Under the pieces are notes generated by a model. That model ran no database searches, was not told the DNA's origin, and worked only from the letters and a program-made list of their open reading frames with translations. Made by a program: the position numbers and the translations under genes. This document shows positions 32,123 through 33,948 of a stretch of DNA of 33,948 nucleotides, piece after piece. The DNA is from Oscillospiraceae bacterium. Lineage in GTDB: Bacteria; Bacillota; Clostridia; Oscillospirales; Oscillospiraceae. Location of the stretch: assembly GCA_017416325.1 (NCBI GenBank), contig JAFQCV010000012.1:1-33948 (forward strand), written 5' to 3'. Position 1 is the first letter of the stretch. Each line of letters opens with the position of its first letter.

Positions 32123-32204
32123 ACCCACAAACTCCGAGTTTATTGCCCTTATTGCAGACCGCTTGCAGCTGCAGCTTAAGAGTGCGGAAGTCAGCAATTT
32201 TTAA
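32123..32204 (+). pseudogene. Displaced 3-prime fragment of spo0A (right direct repeat)
   Basis: Encodes, with no start codon, the same last 26 residues as Spo0A (from PTNSEF to EVSNF) plus TAA. It differs from the functional copy only by five synonymous changes and has its own strong terminator immediately after. It is a remnant of a formerly complete spo0A 3-prime end, either the original host end or one brought in by recombination. The surrounding gap (31993-32343) otherwise holds two terminators and a promoter; 32077-32122 shows nothing I can name. Confidence 0.93.
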
Positions 32205-32213
32205 TGATATAAG

Positions 32214-32263
32214 CGCCCCTGGTTTTCCGATATGTTTTATACCGGAAAACCAGGGGCGTTTTT
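32214..32263 (+). terminator. Terminator after the spo0A fragment
   Basis: Perfect 16-base arms (32214-32229, 32243-32258) CGCCCCTGGTTTTCCG and its complement, with a 13-base loop and then TTTTT. Its position 10 bases after the fragment's stop suggests it is the terminator of an ancestral spo0A. Confidence 0.92.
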
Positions 32264-32282
32264 CTGCCAAAAGTGACTCCTC

Positions 32283-32312
32283 TTGACAAGATATTGCTTT
32301 GTATTGTATTAT
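32283..32312 (+). promoter_or_regulatory. Sigma-A promoter for the membrane protein gene
   Basis: A perfect TTGACA (32283-32288), an 18-base spacer and TATTAT (32307-32312). The ATG is about 31 bases downstream. Confidence 0.75.
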
Positions 32313-32343
32313 TTTTTCATGCTTTTATATATGAGGAGATACC

Positions 32344-33912
32344 ATGAAAAAAGGTAGAAATATATGTATTCGGTTTCCTAAGGTCACGCCGTTGATCCTG
32401 AGTGTTCTTTTTTCATTATTTATACTTGTGGGATTTTCTATGGAGCAGTACGGGCAGATCCTTCGTCCGGGAGATGCCAAAGCGGCTGTTTTTCTGCTGA
32501 TCGCGCTGTCCGGATTTTTCTATTTTGCTCTTACACATTTTCTCAGCTTGTCTGACAGGGCAAAACGCAGCTCTGAAAAGTCATGGTTTCGCACATTTTT
32601 TATCCTGCTGCTGACACAGTACCTGCTTTATATTCTCGCCTTTTACCCAGGCTCCGTTGCCCACGACACCCACAGTCAGCTGCGCCAGTTTTTGCGTATG
32701 CAGGCGATATCCAACGCAAATCCTTTCGCTGTTACCCTGTTCTACGGCTTTTTCTTCAAGCTGGGCAAATTCCTTTCCGACCCCAATTTCGGTGTCTTTT
32801 TGGGCTGCCTTGCCCAAGGAGTTTTGATGGCCTATGCCTTTTCCAAGGTCTGCTGCTTCGTCAGAAGTACCACAAGCTCCAAAATTGCCACAGCTATCAC
32901 CTTTGCTTTCTTCTTTATTGTGCCTATTTGGGGCGGCGCCGCACAGACCCTTTTGAAGGACTCTTTGCATGTTGCTCTGTTCACCCTGTTTTTCCTCCAA
33001 TTTATCAAAATGTTTGCGCCGGAACGCAGCCGTAAGGATGTTTTTCTCTTCATTTTTTGGATGCTGGCTGCCGCGGTGTCACGGAAAGCAACCTTTTATA
33101 TTATCCTGGTTTGCTGCCTGATCCTGGTATTTTACCATCAAAAGAAGGTTCGCCGATTCTTCTTTGTACTGAGCGCAGCCTTTGCCGCGGTATTCTTCCT
33201 TTATGAAAGTGTCATTCTCCCCGGAATCGGCATTGACCAAGCACCTCCCCAGGAAAACTACGCACTGCAGTTCCAGCAGGTCGCGCTGGTCTGTGTGGAG
33301 CACGGGGATTCCCTTTCTGAAGAGGACATCGCCATCATTGACAGCATTTTGGATTACGACAAGATCCGGGAGGTCTACGACCCCGCCATTGCCGATCCGG
33401 TGAAGCTTCTATATCACAATGACGGTTCTCTGCGGGACTTTGACCGCCTGTATCTTCGGTTGATGTTCCGATATCCCGGTACTTATCTCAAATCGATTGT
33501 TCAAAGTTCCTGGAAATACTTCTCTCCCCTGTCAGAAGGCTACGAATATTTCCGCAGCTATATCTCCCCCAATACTCTGGGAATTTATCGGCTTGATGAA
33601 GCTTCCGGGGAAGCGGTACTGAAATGGGCATCGGTGTGGACACAGCTGCCTCTGCTTAAGCTGTTCATCGGTCCCGGACTTTATACCTGGCTGACCATCG
33701 GTGCCTTTGCCTTTGCCATCGCCAAGAAGAATAAAAAATGCATTTTAACGGTTTTGCCTATGGTTATCTTTACACTGGGTATGCTTGTTACCCCGGTTAA
33801 CGGAGAAAATCGGTACGCTTATCCGATCATGGCCGCGGTGCCGGTCCTTTTAGCCTGTGTTTGGAAAGCCGCGGTCCGCACCCGTCACAAAGAGAAAGCG
33901 ATCCATAAATAA
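32344..33912 (+). CDS. Polytopic membrane protein, GT-C glycosyltransferase-like (DUF6020-type)
   Basis: 522 residues with about 11-12 hydrophobic helices and one larger loop near residues 300-400. After the third or fourth helix comes the motif FYPGSVAHDTHSQLRQFLR. An acidic residue in this first extracytoplasmic loop is where GT-C enzymes keep their catalytic Asp. The motif and length resemble DUF6020 proteins as I recall them. GT-C enzymes transfer sugar from lipid-phosphate donors on the outer face of the membrane; a role in cell-wall or surface polymer glycosylation is inference, and the acceptor is unknown. The start has GAGGAG 6 bases upstream. The gene is monocistronic, with its own promoter and a terminator directly after the stop. 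Its last residues are basic (RTRHKEKAIHK) and cytoplasmic. Confidence 0.82.
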   Translation: MKKGRNICIRFPKVTPLILSVLFSLFILVGFSMEQYGQILRPGDAKAAVFLLIALSGFFYFALTHFLSLSDRAKRSSEKSWFRTFFILLLTQYLLYILAFYPGSVAHDTHSQLRQFLRMQAISNANPFAVTLFYGFFFKLGKFLSDPNFGVFLGCLAQGVLMAYAFSKVCCFVRSTTSSKIATAITFAFFFIVPIWGGAAQTLLKDSLHVALFTLFFLQFIKMFAPERSRKDVFLFIFWMLAAAVSRKATFYIILVCCLILVFYHQKKVRRFFFVLSAAFAAVFFLYESVILPGIGIDQAPPQENYALQFQQVALVCVEHGDSLSEEDIAIIDSILDYDKIREVYDPAIADPVKLLYHNDGSLRDFDRLYLRLMFRYPGTYLKSIVQSSWKYFSPLSEGYEYFRSYISPNTLGIYRLDEASGEAVLKWASVWTQLPLLKLFIGPGLYTWLTIGAFAFAIAKKNKKCILTVLPMVIFTLGMLVTPVNGENRYAYPIMAAVPVLLACVWKAAVRTRHKEKAIHK

Positions 33913-33916
33913 AAAT

Positions 33917-33948
33917 CCGCCCTGGCGCATTGCATTGCGCCAGGGCGG
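33917..33948 (+). terminator. Hairpin terminator at the right edge
   Basis: Perfect 13-base arms CCGCCCTGGCGCA/TGCGCCAGGGCGG (33917-33929, 33936-33948) start 5 bases after the membrane protein stop. The window ends at the arm, so a U-tract cannot be checked. Confidence 0.75.

Overview
The window looks like chromosome from a strictly anaerobic, endospore-forming gut Firmicute, most likely Oscillospiraceae/Ruminococcaceae. Reasons: Spo0A with matching 0A boxes, an FprA flavodiiron protein plus rubredoxin, glycogen phosphorylase/GH77 with an orphan MsmX/UgpC-type ATPase, giant Ig/FN3 surface proteins with cohesin and dockerin modules, and strong AGGAGG ribosome sites with sigma-A promoters. The genus is inference. 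I see no tRNA, rRNA, CRISPR array, integrase or complete insertion sequence.

Layout. (1) 1-14427, minus strand: two huge secreted proteins in one apparent operon. The upstream gene (8611-14427) carries 11 aromatic-rich Ig-like repeats, a small leucine-rich segment, Cys-x-x-Cys repeats, a cohesin and a C-terminal type I dockerin. The downstream gene (start 8574) runs off the left edge. It is open for 2858 codons, has a cohesin-like module at its N-terminus, and ends in the window inside a 204-bp tandem repeat. The plus-strand frames over this region are shadows. (2) 14613-18491: a small unassigned protein, then on the minus strand a HAD phosphatase, a MATE transporter, a flavodiiron protein and a 51-residue rubredoxin. 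The last two form an oxygen/NO-reduction pair. (3) 18595-20366: prfC (RF3) behind a 7-codon leader ORF ending Pro-Pro-stop. (4) 20380-25615, minus: malQ-glgP, then an orphan sugar-importer ATPase with its own promoter and long leader. (5) 25879-28931, minus: pepF and an M18 aminopeptidase, divergent from spo0A. (6) 28932-29208: divergent pepF/spo0A promoters with a 10-bp-phased array of Spo0A boxes between them. (7) 29209-32263: spo0A, an AT-rich lipoprotein trypsin-like protease gene, and a second copy of the last 26 codons of spo0A with a second terminator. (8) 32344-33912: a polytopic GT-C-like membrane protein and its terminator at the right edge.

The three strongest leads are as follows. 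First, the spo0A 3-prime duplication: 81 coding bases whose five differences are all synonymous flank a 2.1-kb foreign-looking cargo, which resembles gene-restoring integration. Second, the prfC leader, where a slow Pro-Pro-stop codon sits next to an anti-Shine-Dalgarno able to mask the prfC ribosome site; this suggests autogenous control of RF3. Third, the adjacent cohesin and cohesin-dockerin giant surface proteins, which could assemble with each other.
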